Shown here: piece after piece, positions 43,970 to 53,410 of the stretch
Numbering within the stretch: the first letter of the stretch is position 1
Layout: each line of letters begins with the position of its first letter
Program-made: the position numbers and the translations under genes
Assembly (NCBI GenBank): GCA_022606425.2
Contig: JAHDVF020001018.1
Coordinates: 744,001-808,000, forward strand
Source of the DNA: Lepidostoma basale
Lineage: Eukaryota; Arthropoda; Insecta; Trichoptera; Lepidostomatidae
Direction of reading: 5' to 3'
Length of the DNA stretch: 64,000 bases
The notes under the pieces: model-generated
The model's database searches: none
What the model was told of the DNA's origin: nothing
What the model saw: only the letters and a program-made list of their open reading frames with translations

Positions 43970-44150
43970 CACCTGTTTTCTAGAAGTTGCATTATATTTA
44001 ATGTGAATGACATGTTTCGCCTGTTTGAACTATTATCAAATACAATTCCAAGCATATTTGATAATGCTTTAGACAGGCGAAACATGTCATTCACATAAAA
44101 TATGGAAAAACTTCTATAAAACAGACGTTTTCATTCGTATAAGTCATCAC
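43970..44150. mobile_element. Type J palindromic element, well preserved
   Basis: Arms about 43978-44040 and 44055-44125 are inverted. Suffix 'ataaaacagacgttttcatt'. The plus motif lies at 44058-44088. Confidence 0.65.
44058..44088 (+). ncRNA. Hammerhead-like motif with U3-A8 pair (type J)
   Basis: Core TTGATAA plus T (44058-44065), stem II GCTT/AGGC (44066-44069, 44075-44078, one T.G), GAAAC, CATG palindrome, GUC. Same U3-A8 replacement as at 12741, and stem II keeps pairing despite the C to T change. Confidence 0.45.
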
Positions 44151-44179
44151 TCATGTAGAACATATGGTTCCTAAAAAAC

Positions 44180-44398
44180 GAATTAAATAACCATCACGCC
44201 GTCTCTCCGAACGGGTATGCAGAAATAATATACTTCCACACTTTTCGTTACTGACATATTTCTCTCGATTCCTCAACATTCATACATCGTGTCATGCATG
44301 CACATCGATTTCTCCGAATCATCACGCGGCCAAAGTTTTATATTTGATTTATTTGATAGTGCCACGTTTTCCTCGGTCTTTCTCTATTTCTAATTCCA
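44180..44398 (-). pseudogene. Family a fragment
   Basis: Starts at 'taaccatcacgccgtctctc' and covers the RCMNVEESRE, HRRACM and RPRKT segments on the minus strand; runs into a Jockey-like tail. Confidence 0.65.
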
Positions 44399-44512
44399 CC
44401 ACTTTTATATTTTACCTGTTCTCAGTGCCTTAAACTTTGATTTTTTGTAATATCTTTTGAGAAAATAAACTGATTCGATTGATTGATTGATCGATTTATT
44501 GATTGATTAAGA
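44396..44512 (+). repeat. Jockey-like 3' UTR and tail
   Basis: 'aatatcttttgagaaaataa' (44449) followed by (GATT)n from 44478; only the untranslated end is present. Confidence 0.6.
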
Positions 44513-44891
44513 AAATTCGGCAGTACAAACATATTTATCTTGAACTATATATGTTAACATTATTAACGAGTTTGCATATACGATACTAATTTTAAAATGT
44601 AAGATAAAATGCATCGTAATAATGCAGTAATATTGGTATTTTTAACACTTATGTTATACGCTGTATCTTTTCTTGCTACCCTCTAAAATTAAAAGCTCTC
44701 CAAAGAGATCATATCTGATACCAAAACATGTCATCTAATATGAGATCCTTATCCGAAGTTATCCAAGTCATATGTTTAAAACTATTTGTTTTAGATACTT
44801 CTTTATTTAAAATAGAAATAAATTTTATATTTAAAATATGTTTCAGGACACAGAAGCCCTTTCATGTCTCGCTTCCATAATAAATTACGAT

Positions 44892-45147
44892 CTTCGTGGC
44901 CGAGTGGTGATTGCTACGACTACCACATCGAAGGTCTCGAGTTCGATTCCCGGCGATAGCAGTGTGATCTTTACACTGTATTTGGTCTGGCGTAGAATAC
45001 GTGTGACCAAAAAAATGGCGATAGATGAATTACCTATCATATGTCATGAGTTCAACATGATAGCTATACCCTTGATAGCTATATCGATTTGGTTCGCGTT
45101 GTAATGATATAAAGAGCGATTCAACAAAATAATAATAATAATAATAA
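44892..45147 (+). repeat. tRNA-derived SINE, subtype A, full length
   Basis: The head TGGCCGAGTGG (44897-44907) fits an RNA polymerase III A box and GTTCGATTCC (44941-44950) a B box, 33 nt apart. A body of about 170 bp ('aaaatggcgatagatgaatt', 'tatgtcatgagttcaacatg') follows, ending in (AAT)n at 45127-45147. The 5' head resembles a Leu/Ser-type tRNA. Confidence 0.8.
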
Positions 45148-45154
45148 GGTAATC

Positions 45155-45330
45155 GAATGAATTTACTTAAATCTCTTGAAGTAAAATAAATTTAAATAAT
45201 AATTAAATTTAACGATGTTTTTTTAACTACTTCCACTTTTGTCCTTATTTCGACAGCAACCGATTTCGCCAGACTAGCTGGCATCGACAGACTGGTGACA
45301 CTGCTATTAACTGACGCCTTTATATAATAA
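45155..45330. mobile_element. Type E element, single arm (E4)
   Basis: The extension 'cttaaatctcttgaagtaaa' (45168) and one arm with 'aactacttccacttttgtcc'. The inverted partner is missing, so this may be the end of a longer element reaching to the right. Confidence 0.6.
45254..45294 (-). ncRNA. Hammerhead-like motif (E4)
   Basis: Stem I CAGT/GCTG, core CTGTCGAT, stem II GCCAG/CTGGC, then GAAATCGGTT: the CCGG palindrome has lost one base. U6 as in other E copies. Confidence 0.4.
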
Positions 45331-45397
45331 TAAAGGTTCGGTTATTTTTAGTATATTTTAAATATAATACATACAACATAATCTGTTTGTTGGTGGT

Positions 45398-45694
45398 TTA
45401 TGTACCGGGCACAGTGCAATATTGATTTGTTTTGTCCATAATCCGTAAACACACGGACGTGATGTGGGCGGAGGATTGGGTTGGTTCTATTGTGTATAGA
45501 ACTGTTCCAGGAAATGTTACTCGATAAACAAGATGTATGTCATTGGAAACTACAGACAAACAGGGATGATTTTGATACTTCAGACATACTGGGAGTTCAA
45601 GGTTTTTGCAACAAGTATACAGTATACTTATACTAAAGACCGTCTGTTTCAAAATATTAATGTTATGAATTGAAATATCTTGGTAGAAATTCAT
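45398..45694 (-). other. Unrecognised open frame of 98 codons beside E4
   Basis: Reads MNFYQDISIHNINIL... with a segment LELPVCLKYQNHPCLSVVSN and a C-terminus TNQYCTVPGT. No family recognised. It lies upstream of the E4 motif on the same strand, where the coding part of a longer E-type element could be expected, but this is only positional. Confidence 0.25.
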
Positions 45695-45914
45695 TGTACA
45701 ATAAATAATAAAACGTATATTTTTTATATTTTGAATACAAGAAAGCGATTCAGGAATACTATGATTCTCTCCGAAAGTAATTCGAAATGTAGACTATGCG
45801 CATGCCCGAGAACGTTTCTGGATTGTATTGAATTTTATTTTGACTATTTTTGTTTGACAGCAGTGTAGAAAACAAAAGGAAAACAATTTGGTATTGTTAA
45901 TAATTGTTATGTAA

Positions 45915-46365
45915 AATGCTGAAGTGTCTGTATTACTCTATGGCTCGGAGACTTGGACCCTGAAAGTGCACACTATGAACCGGTTGGGAGCATTCGAGAT
46001 GTGGTTGCACAAGAGAATGCTTCGCATACCGTGGACAGATTTCGTCGGCAATTTGAAGGTTTTGAGGAAAGCCAATTGTAGTAGACAACTGCTAAAGGAT
46101 GTTAAGGTCCGTAAGATTTCATATCTGGGTCACATTCTACGGGGAGATAAATACAGTTTGCTCCAACTAATACTGATGGGAAAAATTGAGGGGCAGCGTG
46201 GTCCTGGTAGAAGGCAAACGTCTTTGCTGTGCAACATAAGAGACTGGACCGGGATGAGACATGTGGGGGAGCTGTTCCGGGTTGCGCAAGATAGAGAAGC
46301 CTTCGCCGGAGTGATTGCCAACGTCAGGGGGACCTGATACGGCACGTGAAGAAGAAGAAAAATTG
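45915..46365 (+). pseudogene. Family c C-terminal region
   Basis: Frame 45924-46337: SVLLYGSETWTLKVHTMNRLGAFEMWLHKRMLRIPWTDFVGNLKVL, KVRKISYLGHILRGDKYSLLQLILMGKIEGQRGPGRRQTSLLCNIRDWTG, AQDREAFAGVIANVRGT, stop, then ACGTGAAGAAGAAGAAAAA. Intact from the YGSETW segment to the natural stop, 5'-truncated. Confidence 0.8.
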
Positions 46366-46559
46366 TGAAAATTTTCACGACGTTGATAAGATTTATTAAA
46401 TATAATACAACAAAAATTTAACGGCATAATAAGAAATTATACAGACGAGTATATCGCGAGATATTTGTACTGGCTTTATTATTGGCAGTCAAAGAGGATA
46501 GAGTCAGGATATATTAAAAAAAAAAAACATTTTACCTTAAGAAAATTAGTAAAATATTT

Positions 46560-47082
46560 TTGTAACATGTTGAATGCATACAAATACTTGTAGACGAATA
46601 CTGAATTTTACCCATTGCGGGCTATCATTTTTAAGGATTAATTGACAATTAACCCTTAAAAATGATAACCCACTATGAGTAAAATCCAGTATGCGTCTAC
46701 AAGTGTTTGTATACATTCAAAATGTTGTAAAAAACTGGTCTTACTTAAAAATCATAAAAATTGGAGAGACATCTAAAGGCGTTATCTAGCAATGTATGTT
46801 AATGGCGGTAGCCTTTCACATTGCGTTAATAAAGATCTTCTGTTTAATGCTTGAATCCAATCTTAATAGACAGCGCTAGTGTAGATTGAACTAAAAAATG
46901 TGAAGTGTTTCCCAACATTGTAGCATATCTTCCAAAAATTTGCCAAGAAGGGCGGAATGGGAATGTTGTATTACATAAAGCGTGCGTTTAACGCAACCAA
47001 TGACAGGTCATAAGTCCCGTAAACGCCTCGACTACCATATTCTGTTTCCAAATAATTTACTAATATTGAGATACAATTAATT
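46560..47082 (-). repeat. X repeat copy 5 with terminal palindrome
   Basis: Core 46760-47082 on the minus strand. At 46570-46745 'acttgtagacgaatactgaa' and its complement form a palindrome of about 2 x 75 bp, the inverted version of the terminal block in the 930-1578 copy. Confidence 0.7.
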
Positions 47083-47459
47083 CTTAAATATTTTTGTAGT
47101 TTCATTAAAATGATTGCTCGGATTTGTTCTCGCTGAGTTTATCTGTTGATGAAGCCATATCACATGTGTTTTAACAAACACGTAGACTACTGCCAATAAT
47201 AAATCCAGTACACATATCGCGCGATAGATGTGTAATTTCATTCCATATTCAAATTGAACTATGAACTTTATGCGCTTCCAGTTGAGCTTTTGCGCCGTAA
47301 ATCCAATTTATCGACTAATTGCGCATCGCAGTGGATGCTCAAAACTTAGAAGAGCTTACAGTGTTAGGTTTTTAGAAATATGCTTCCGAACGTGATCGGT
47401 TTAAACTAATGAGGGAAGTTAATATACTTTCACTGCTGGTCGAACGTTATTATAATATT

Positions 47460-47560
47460 ATTATAATAAATATAATAAAAAATTGGATGATTTATAGAGC
47501 GCCATTTTTATGAATTAATCATCTCAAGGGCGCTGTAGCTCCATTTTATGAACTAGTTGA
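47460..47560 (-). repeat. CR1-like 3' end
   Basis: 'agagcgccatttttatgaat' and 'tctcaagggcgctgtag' resemble, in reverse, the 3' UTR of the CR1-like element (GCGCC..A--GCGC hairpin). (AAT)n is at the outer end. Confidence 0.45.
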
Positions 47561-47572
47561 TGATAAATATTT

Positions 47573-48308
47573 TAGTTAAAATAAACATTTTGGTTCAGAA
47601 TAAACATTTTGTTAAAAATAAAAGTTTTGATAAGAATAAACATACAAACAAAAAAATAAACCATCATGCCGTTTCCCCGCAGAGGTAGGCAGAGAGAATG
47701 GACCGCCACACTACTCTATCCTGGCAAACCTCTCTAGCTTCCTCCACATTCATACAACGAGTCATACACGCACGTCGATTCCTCCGACTTCTAACATGAC
47801 CAACCTTTAAAATTTGATTAATTTGGTCATGCCATGTTTTCCTCGGTCTGCCTCGACTCCGTACCCCATTTACATCATTAACGTATACTTTCTTAACCAT
47901 TCTTTCTCCATCCATGCGTTTCATATATCCGAACCAACGCAGCGATCCTTTCATAATTTTGTTCATAATAACTTCTTCCGCTCTACATTCCTTTCTTATA
48001 TCAGCATATGAGATTCTGGCGTATACCGTTCTACCACACATACGTCTTAGGGACCTCATCTCTACCGCATTTATTCTGCTCTCATCCTTCTTCTGCCAGT
48101 TCCAAGCTTCGCTTTCATACATTAGGGTTGGGACCAGAACTCCATTGTGAACCATTTTTGTACAAAATAAACATTCAGTTGAAAATAAACATGATTGCTA
48201 AAAATAAACATTTTGTCAAAATAAACATTTAGTTGTAATATACATTTTGTTAAAAACAAACATTTTGTTAAAGATAAACATTTTTGTTAAAAATAAAACA
48301 TTTTAGTA
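47573..48308 (+). repeat. AT-rich minisatellite split by a family a copy
   Basis: Units of about 16-17 bp of the form AAAATAAACATTTTGTT occur about 5 times at 47573-47660 and about 9 times at 48160-48308. The array is continuous in register only if the LINE between is removed. Confidence 0.65.
47640..48160 (-). pseudogene. Family a, best preserved C-terminal region
   Basis: An open frame of 163 codons (48155-47664) with no interruption: VLVPTLMYESEAWNWQKKDESRINAVEMRSLRRMCGRTVYARISYADIRKECRAEEVIMNKIMKGSLRWFGYMKRMDGERMVKKVYVNDVNG, RSRGRPRKTWHDQINQIL, HVRSRRNRRACMTRCMNVEEAREVCQDRVVWRSILSAYLCGETA, stop. This is the segment after the reverse transcriptase domain and includes the natural C-terminus. 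It is used here as the reference for the family. No endonuclease or reverse transcriptase is present, so immobile. (TTTG)/(GTTA)-like tail is reduced at 47650. Confidence 0.8.
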
Positions 48309-48371
48309 TGGGGGCTGCACCTGACGCAGTCGATCAACATTTGCATCAGGATAGAAAAGTTTGAACAGGTG

Positions 48372-48619
48372 CGTTATTATTATTATTATTATATTTGTTG
48401 AATCACTCTACAGCGCTAGCAAAATCGATGTAAAGGGTATAGCCATCATATTGATTCTCATGACATGTGATATGTAGCTTATCTATCGCCATTTAATAGT
48501 CATATGAATTCTACACCAGGCCAAAGACAGTGTAACAATCCCACTGCCATCGCCGAGAATTGAACCCGGGACCTTCGGCGTGGCAGTCGTATCACTTTAC
48601 ACTCGCCACGAAGGTCTCC
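48372..48619 (-). repeat. tRNA-derived SINE, subtype A
   Basis: Complement of the 44892 element: (ATT)n tail at 48373-48391, B box complement 'agaattgaacc' 48556-48566, A box near 48600. Head ends at 'gaaggtctcct'. Confidence 0.75.
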
Positions 48620-48724
48620 TAAACTAAAATTAGTAAAGAAATTTAAATTTGGTTATCCATTTTTTTGACAGAAACATTATGATACTTCAACATAATTTAA
48701 TGTTTATATTGAATTAATGAAGAA

Positions 48725-48958
48725 AGAATGGTAAAATATATATATATTTAACGGTGTAAATAAATAGAGAAATACTGGGGAAAACGTGGCACGATCGAAT
48801 AAATCAAATATTGAATGTTGGCCAGGAGAGGAGTCAAAGAAATAGACGCGCGTGCATGACACGATGTATGAATGTTGAGGAAGCGAGAAAATATGTCAGG
48901 AAAGAAAAGTGTAGCAGTCGATTTTTTTCTGCCTAACCCTTCGGGAGACGGCATGATG

Positions 48959-48998
<40 letters not shown>

Positions 48999-49000
48999 AA
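48725..49000 (+). pseudogene. Family a 3' fragment with the longest GTTA tail
   Basis: GKTWHDRINQILNVGQERSQRNRRACMTRCMNVEEARKYVRK with a frameshift, the end 'cgggagacggcatgatgg' and about ten GTTA units (48959-48998). Confidence 0.75.
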
Positions 49001-49009
49001 TTAAAAAAG

Positions 49010-49100
49010 CACTGTTATTTCTACTATCACAATGTACTTTTAAGAGTTTGTCGCAACAGCTGTTTCGCTAACCTTTGTTGACGTATGTTGATTATAAACT
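49010..49100 (-). repeat. Type F arm, decayed
   Basis: 'tcgcaacagctgtttcgcta' (49052) is the complement of GCGAAACAGCTGTTGCGA, with palindromic CAGCTG intact but stem II and core lost. Confidence 0.45.
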
Positions 49101-49109
49101 AATCTTTGG

Positions 49110-49245
49110 TGGCAGTATAAATGTGGTAGAGATGAGACTCCTTAGATGTATGTGTAGTACAACTATGTACTATAGAATTTAAAATGTTAATATCAGGAGA
49201 GAATGTAGAGCGGAAGAAATAATAATGAACAAAATTATGAAAGGA
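49110..49245 (+). pseudogene. Family a fragment
   Basis: VEMRLLRCMC-TTMYYRI, INIRRECRAEEIIMNKIMKG: the segment just before RWFGHM. Followed directly by the family e fragment. Confidence 0.65.
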
Positions 49246-49249
49246 ACAA

Positions 49250-49755
49250 AGTCTTCTTCTTCTTCTTTCTCTTAGTTTAGGTCGTATAACCTGTTTGTGA
49301 CGGTGAGTTGTCCTGGTATGATGATGTCAAGCCAACTATCCATCTTTTTGGCGGCCTTCCTGGTAGGCTTTTGCTGCTTGGGTTTTCATCTTTAACAATT
49401 TTTGCAATTCTTGTATTCTCCATGCAGTCCACGTGGTCTCTCCAAAAGCGCCTTTTGCTCCTTCTTCATCTCACTATGTCCTCAACACAACAGACAGACC
49501 TTATCGTTTTATTTCAGATTAGATCACTGAGGGTTTTGCCTGCGATGGAGCGTAGGATTTGCATTTCTGCCACTCTAAGAAGGTTCCTAGTTCTATTGAT
49601 ATCGGCTCTGATCTCTATTCCATACAGCATGATGGAGTGGACGCATGCCAGGTATATCTTGACTTTACTTAAGGTTAGCACGTATTTGTTCCTTCATATG
49701 GTGTCGCGCAGTCAGCCACGGCTGACATGGAACGCTCTTAGCACTAAGTAGGCTC
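49250..49755 (-). pseudogene. Non-LTR retrotransposon C-terminal fragment, family e-like
   Basis: Minus strand: RIYLACVHSIMLYGIEIRADINRTRNLLRVAEMQILRSIAGKTLSDLI, then ERPRGLHGEY--NCKNC, KPKQQKPTRKAAKKM-G, and (GAAGAA)n at 49252. Resembles family d but distinct. The 147-codon plus frame here is a shadow. Confidence 0.65.
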
Positions 49756-49759
49756 CGAA

Positions 49760-50430
49760 GAGGAGTAAAAAAATCTGTCATGATGATATTTTTTACACAA
49801 ATCTATTTATGTGGCGTGATACAAACCATTCGTGTCATATTGGTATTAAAGAAAAATATTAAAGATTTAGAATGCTATTAAATACTTTGAGATTGTAGTG
49901 ATCTGTTACGTTAAAACACGGAACTGTAACTAAACGTATAATTGCGTAATATCGCGACGAAATCATTTTTACGAGAGCTTAAAATGGGAAATGACGATTT
50001 TTTTATTGACAAATATTATAGAAATAACATCTTGTCATCACGCGTATTTGCGTGATCGGGACTACGCGCACAGTTCTTGTCACGCACAAACGCGTGATCA
50101 GCAATCAACCTGTTAAAAACTTCAGGATAATTATGAAAATAATTCCCGCCGCACGGAGGTAGATACCGAGTGACCGAATTCTTCTTATTTTGTATATTCT
50201 TCTCGTAAAATCTACGATTTGAATGAATTCTACGAAATAAGAACATGAATCGTTATTAACATCAGCAATTATTTTGTATGAAATTATGTACTGTAGCGTA
50301 CGTATTAGCTGAATCATTCCTAGCAGGACCATCGCGCGGGTAAGACGTATGCATGTACATTTGTACATGTATTGCGAATATTTTATATTCTTCTACGCTA
50401 GTTTCAATCCATAGGATTAGTTTGCAGCAA
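49760..50430. other. Non-repetitive stretch with paired CG-containing hairpins
   Basis: At 50037-50057 'atcacgcgtatttgcgtgat' and at 50080-50101 'cacgcacaaacgcgtgatc' are each nearly self-complementary and complementary to each other. No gene recognised. Confidence 0.4.
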
Positions 50431-50434
50431 AGTG

Positions 50435-50742
50435 TAACATTTTTTCTCGTTTTTGGGAAACTACTTGGACCTCTTAATGTGGTAGTTTTTCGTTGCTTTA
50501 CACATTTGCAAACAGCAGGTAATTTGAACCCATTTACTGTATACAACTTTTTAGCTATTGATTTTCGTGACATGTGACTGGTTGCTTATCTATCATCATT
50601 TTATTGTCACGTGAATTCTACACCAGACCAAAGACAGTACGACAATCACACTGCTATCGCCGGGAATCAAACCCGGAACCGTCAATATGGGAGTCATAGC
50701 TCCTGCCTGCAGAATGAAAGCATGGCAGAATGCCATGAAGGT
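50435..50742 (-). repeat. tRNA-derived SINE, subtype B
   Basis: The B box complement lies near 50665-50675 ('gggaatcaaacccgg'). Body 'ctgtctttggtctgg' in complement, and a 3' part ('ccatttactgtatacaactt') shared with 26435. Head degraded. Confidence 0.65.
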
Positions 50743-50861
50743 TTGTGAAGGTTAGTTTAATATTATTTTCATATAATTTGACGATCAATTCACGATAAAA
50801 TGATTTTAATAGCTATCTCGTAGATTTTACTTAATTGTAATATAAAATACAAAAAAAAAAC

Positions 50862-51130
50862 ATCACGCTGTTTCACCGCAGGGGTAGGCAGACAGAATGG
50901 ACAGCCACACTACTCTATCCTGGCAAACCTCTTTAGATTCCTCCACATTCATACAACGAGTCATACACGCACGTCGATTCCTCCGACTTCTAACATTACC
51001 AACCTTTAAAATTTGATTAATTTGGTCATGCCATGTTTTCCTCGGTCTGCCTTGACTCCGTACCCATTTACATCATTAACGGATACTTTTTAACCATTAT
51101 TTTTCCATCCATGCGTTCCATATGTCCGAC
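50862..51130 (-). pseudogene. Family a 3' fragment
   Basis: Very similar to the 47640 copy over RSRRNRRACMTRCMNVEESKEVCQD and RPRKTWHDQINQILKVG-like segments. Ends at 'tccatatgtccgac', where a family c fragment begins. Confidence 0.7.
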
Positions 51131-51169
51131 GATGAATTTAAAACCTTAAAACATATAAAGGAAAAATTT

Positions 51170-51312
51170 AAAAACCTTAAAGCGAAGAATCCCTGGAGAA
51201 GGCAAACGGGAAACCATTTCAGACAAAATTTAATCACAATGGCGAGAAACCATTCGGCATAGTGATCGCCAACATCGAAAAAAACTGACATGGCAATATA
51301 AGAAGAAGAAGA
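51170..51312 (+). pseudogene. Family c 3' fragment
   Basis: 'ggcatagtgatcgccaacat' (VIANI) and 'gcaatataagaagaagaaga' mark the family c end; the preceding LEKAN-like part is garbled. Confidence 0.5.
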
Positions 51313-51639
51313 GAGCGAAGGTTGAACATTTTTCGTTTAATTGAGTTTTCTTTATTCACTAGGGATGTGCCATTACCAGTTCTCGCATTACAACTAATTC
51401 TGAATTCGTGACGAAAGCGAAATTGCTGTTCTGTATTAGGCCTCTTCTAATTTCATAAAATTGGATTAAACGGAGGGCCGAAGATTAGCGTATTAAGCGA
51501 ACTGCTGATTTATACCCCAGATATAAGGGAGATCTAGGGATTCCGCATAATTCAACTTCACGACACTGTTTGACGGTGCGGCAGAGTGTGTTTAACCGAA
51601 AGTCTAACAGATTTCTTAATAAAACATTTCTAACATTTT

Positions 51640-51960
51640 ACAATCTTCTCCTTCTTTTTGTCCTGTCACACCTCTGTGGTGCATTGGGCCCTTAAGGATT
51701 CTTCTCCACCCGACTCTATCGCATGCCTGATGCTTAACATCATCCCAAGTGAGGCCTGCTGCCTTAACCTCGTCCTGCAGGGCTCTTCTCCAGGTGGCTC
51801 TAGGTCTGCCTCGCTTTCTCTTTCCCCCCATAGGGGACCAGTCTAGTGCACCCTGAGCGATGCAGGCTGGGTTCCGTCTCAGAGTGAGACCGATCCACTG
51901 CCATTTGCGTCTAGCAACTTGTTCTCAAATTGGCTTTTCGCCTGCCATGGTCCTTCTTCT
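51640..51960 (-). pseudogene. Non-LTR retrotransposon C-terminal fragment, family f
   Basis: Minus strand: RKWQWIGLTLRRNPACIAQGALDWS (about 51915-51840) and KRKRGRPRATWRRALQDEVKAAGLTWDDVKHQACDRVGWRRILKGPMHHRGVTGQKE (51830-51655). RGRP-TWRR and W--++A-DR--WR are typical of the C-terminal region in several LINE clades. Confidence 0.7.
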
Positions 51961-52224
51961 TATCTACCTACTATATTATTAATTATTATATTAACATCTT
52001 ACCCGTATTAACTTCTTATAATACCTACTTTAAATGATTTTTTGTTCATTCTTAATATTGACAACGCATACCCTTACAAAAACGCAATTCACTCATAATC
52101 GACTAGCGACAAAATAATCTTGACTTGAATAAAACAATACGTGTCAAGCTGATGGATCTATAAACAATTTATTTTATGTGTTTCAATTTGTATTGTTTAT
52201 AGCTAACTAACTAACCATAATAAT

Positions 52225-52262
52225 ATGAATAAGGCTTGGGTCCAAGCGAAACTAGTTGGCAT
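52225..52262 (+). repeat. Truncated type G arm
   Basis: Stem II GCTTG/CAAGC with loop GGTC (52234-52247), GAAACTAGTTGGC. The core is replaced by the end of a (TAAC)n tract. Confidence 0.45.
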
Positions 52263-52334
52263 CAATAAAATAATAATACGCTTTTAGTATTTGTTACTGC
52301 ACTTTTAATTTGAATAAATACCTACCACTTTATT

Positions 52335-52400
52335 TTACTCAAAATATCAGTTTATTTACTCAAAAGACATTACAAACAGCATAAATGTTTAAGGCAGTTA
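52335..52400 (-). repeat. Jockey-like 3' UTR fragment
   Basis: 'tttactcaaaagacattaca' (52355) matches the Jockey-like 3' UTR in reverse. Confidence 0.5.
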
Positions 52401-52550
52401 ATTTTATAACACCAACCAGATTTATTATTTTATATCTATTAGTTTAAAATGTATAACCACAAAGTGAGTGTTTTATATTAAATATATTCATTTGGATTCT
52501 CCCGCCAAAAAAAACCTCTTAGCCGTGCGAAACATTCGATTCTCTCGATT

Positions 52551-53213
52551 ATGAACTGTTAATACGTTGACTGCGGACCACTGACAGGGACAGTGGTAAG
52601 AGGAGAACCCAAACATTAAGCGCCTGTCCAGGTCAGACCTTAAACTGTTCGATTTTAAGTAAGTACTCGTATGTGGGGGTTAAGCCATCAGGGAAAGTCT
52701 CATCAGTTCACATCAGCTTGCCGAAGGGATAGGCAGAAATAATGTACCGACACACTGTTATTCCCTGTCATACTTATCTTGCTTCCTTAACATTCAAACA
52801 TCACGAGCACTGATTGAGACAATGGTAAAGGGAGTACCCAAACGGTGGACCCCTCCCCAGGTCAGGCACTATAACGTTTGGTTTTGAAGCTCTGACATTG
52901 CACACAAGCTGATATGAACTGATTAGACATTCCCTGATGGCCTAACCCCCTCCTACTTATTTAAAATAGTACAGTTTAAGGTCTGACCTGGACAGGGGCT
53001 TGCTGTTTGGGTTCTCCTCTTACCACTGTCCCTGGCCAATCCCTTCGGCATGCTGATGTGAACTGATGAGACATTCCCTGATGGCTTAACCCCCACATAC
53101 TTACTTAAAATCGAACAGTTTAAGGTCTGACCTGGACAGGGGCTTGCTGTTTGGGTTCTCCTCTTACCACTGTCCCTGTAGTGGTCCGCAGTCAACGTAT
53201 TAACTGTTGATAC
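52551..53213. repeat. Four-unit inverted array, about 160 bp per unit
   Basis: Units at about 52551-52725 (+), 52800-52955 (+), 52955-53040 (-, partial) and 53041-53213 (-). The outer two are near-identical inverted copies: 'taatacgttgactgcggacc' at 52559 and its complement at 53185; 'ggacagtggtaagaggagaa', 'gtcaggtcagacctt'-like and 'ccatcaggga' blocks recur in each. A family a snippet lies at 52725-52805. Not related to the other palindromes here. Confidence 0.65.
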
Positions 53214-53410
53214 ATGCTCGTTGTCTGCAAGTAGGGCAGCGTCATCCGCATACAAGAGACAGTTTACTGACACTCCCCTCATTTTGGCACCTACATCTAA
53301 CCCTTTCAGCTCTTTCATACACTTGTCCATATATAGATTAAATAACCACGGGGACATTACGCAACCCTGTTTGACACCTTTATTGATATCAAACCAGGCT
53401 ATTAAGTATA
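53213..53410 (-). pseudogene. Family a reverse-transcriptase fragment with intact YADD
   Basis: Minus strand: GCVMSPWLFNLYMDKCMKELKGLDVGAKMRGVSVNCLLYADDAALLADNEH, then an abrupt switch into the inverted array at about 53213. The catalytic YADD is intact, but only about 60 codons remain. Confidence 0.75.

Noticed and set aside
46560..46760. Hammerhead or twister ribozyme in the X repeat terminal palindrome
   Set aside because: The closing stem near 'ctggaga' lacks GAAA and the CUGANGA core, and I could not fit a twister core.
48892..48960. SINE A/B boxes as functional tRNA genes in the window
   Set aside because: The tRNA-like heads at 44892, 48372, 26435 and 50435 cannot form an acceptor stem with their downstream sequence and are followed by SINE bodies.
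48959..48998. (GTTA)n tract as telomere-like repeat
   Set aside because: Insect telomeres are TTAGG; this tract is the 3' tail of family a and occurs, shorter, on most of its copies.
49308..49751. 147-codon plus-strand frame
   Set aside because: It lies opposite a LINE C-terminal region readable on the minus strand (YGIE-RAD, IAGKT). The plus frame is a shadow.
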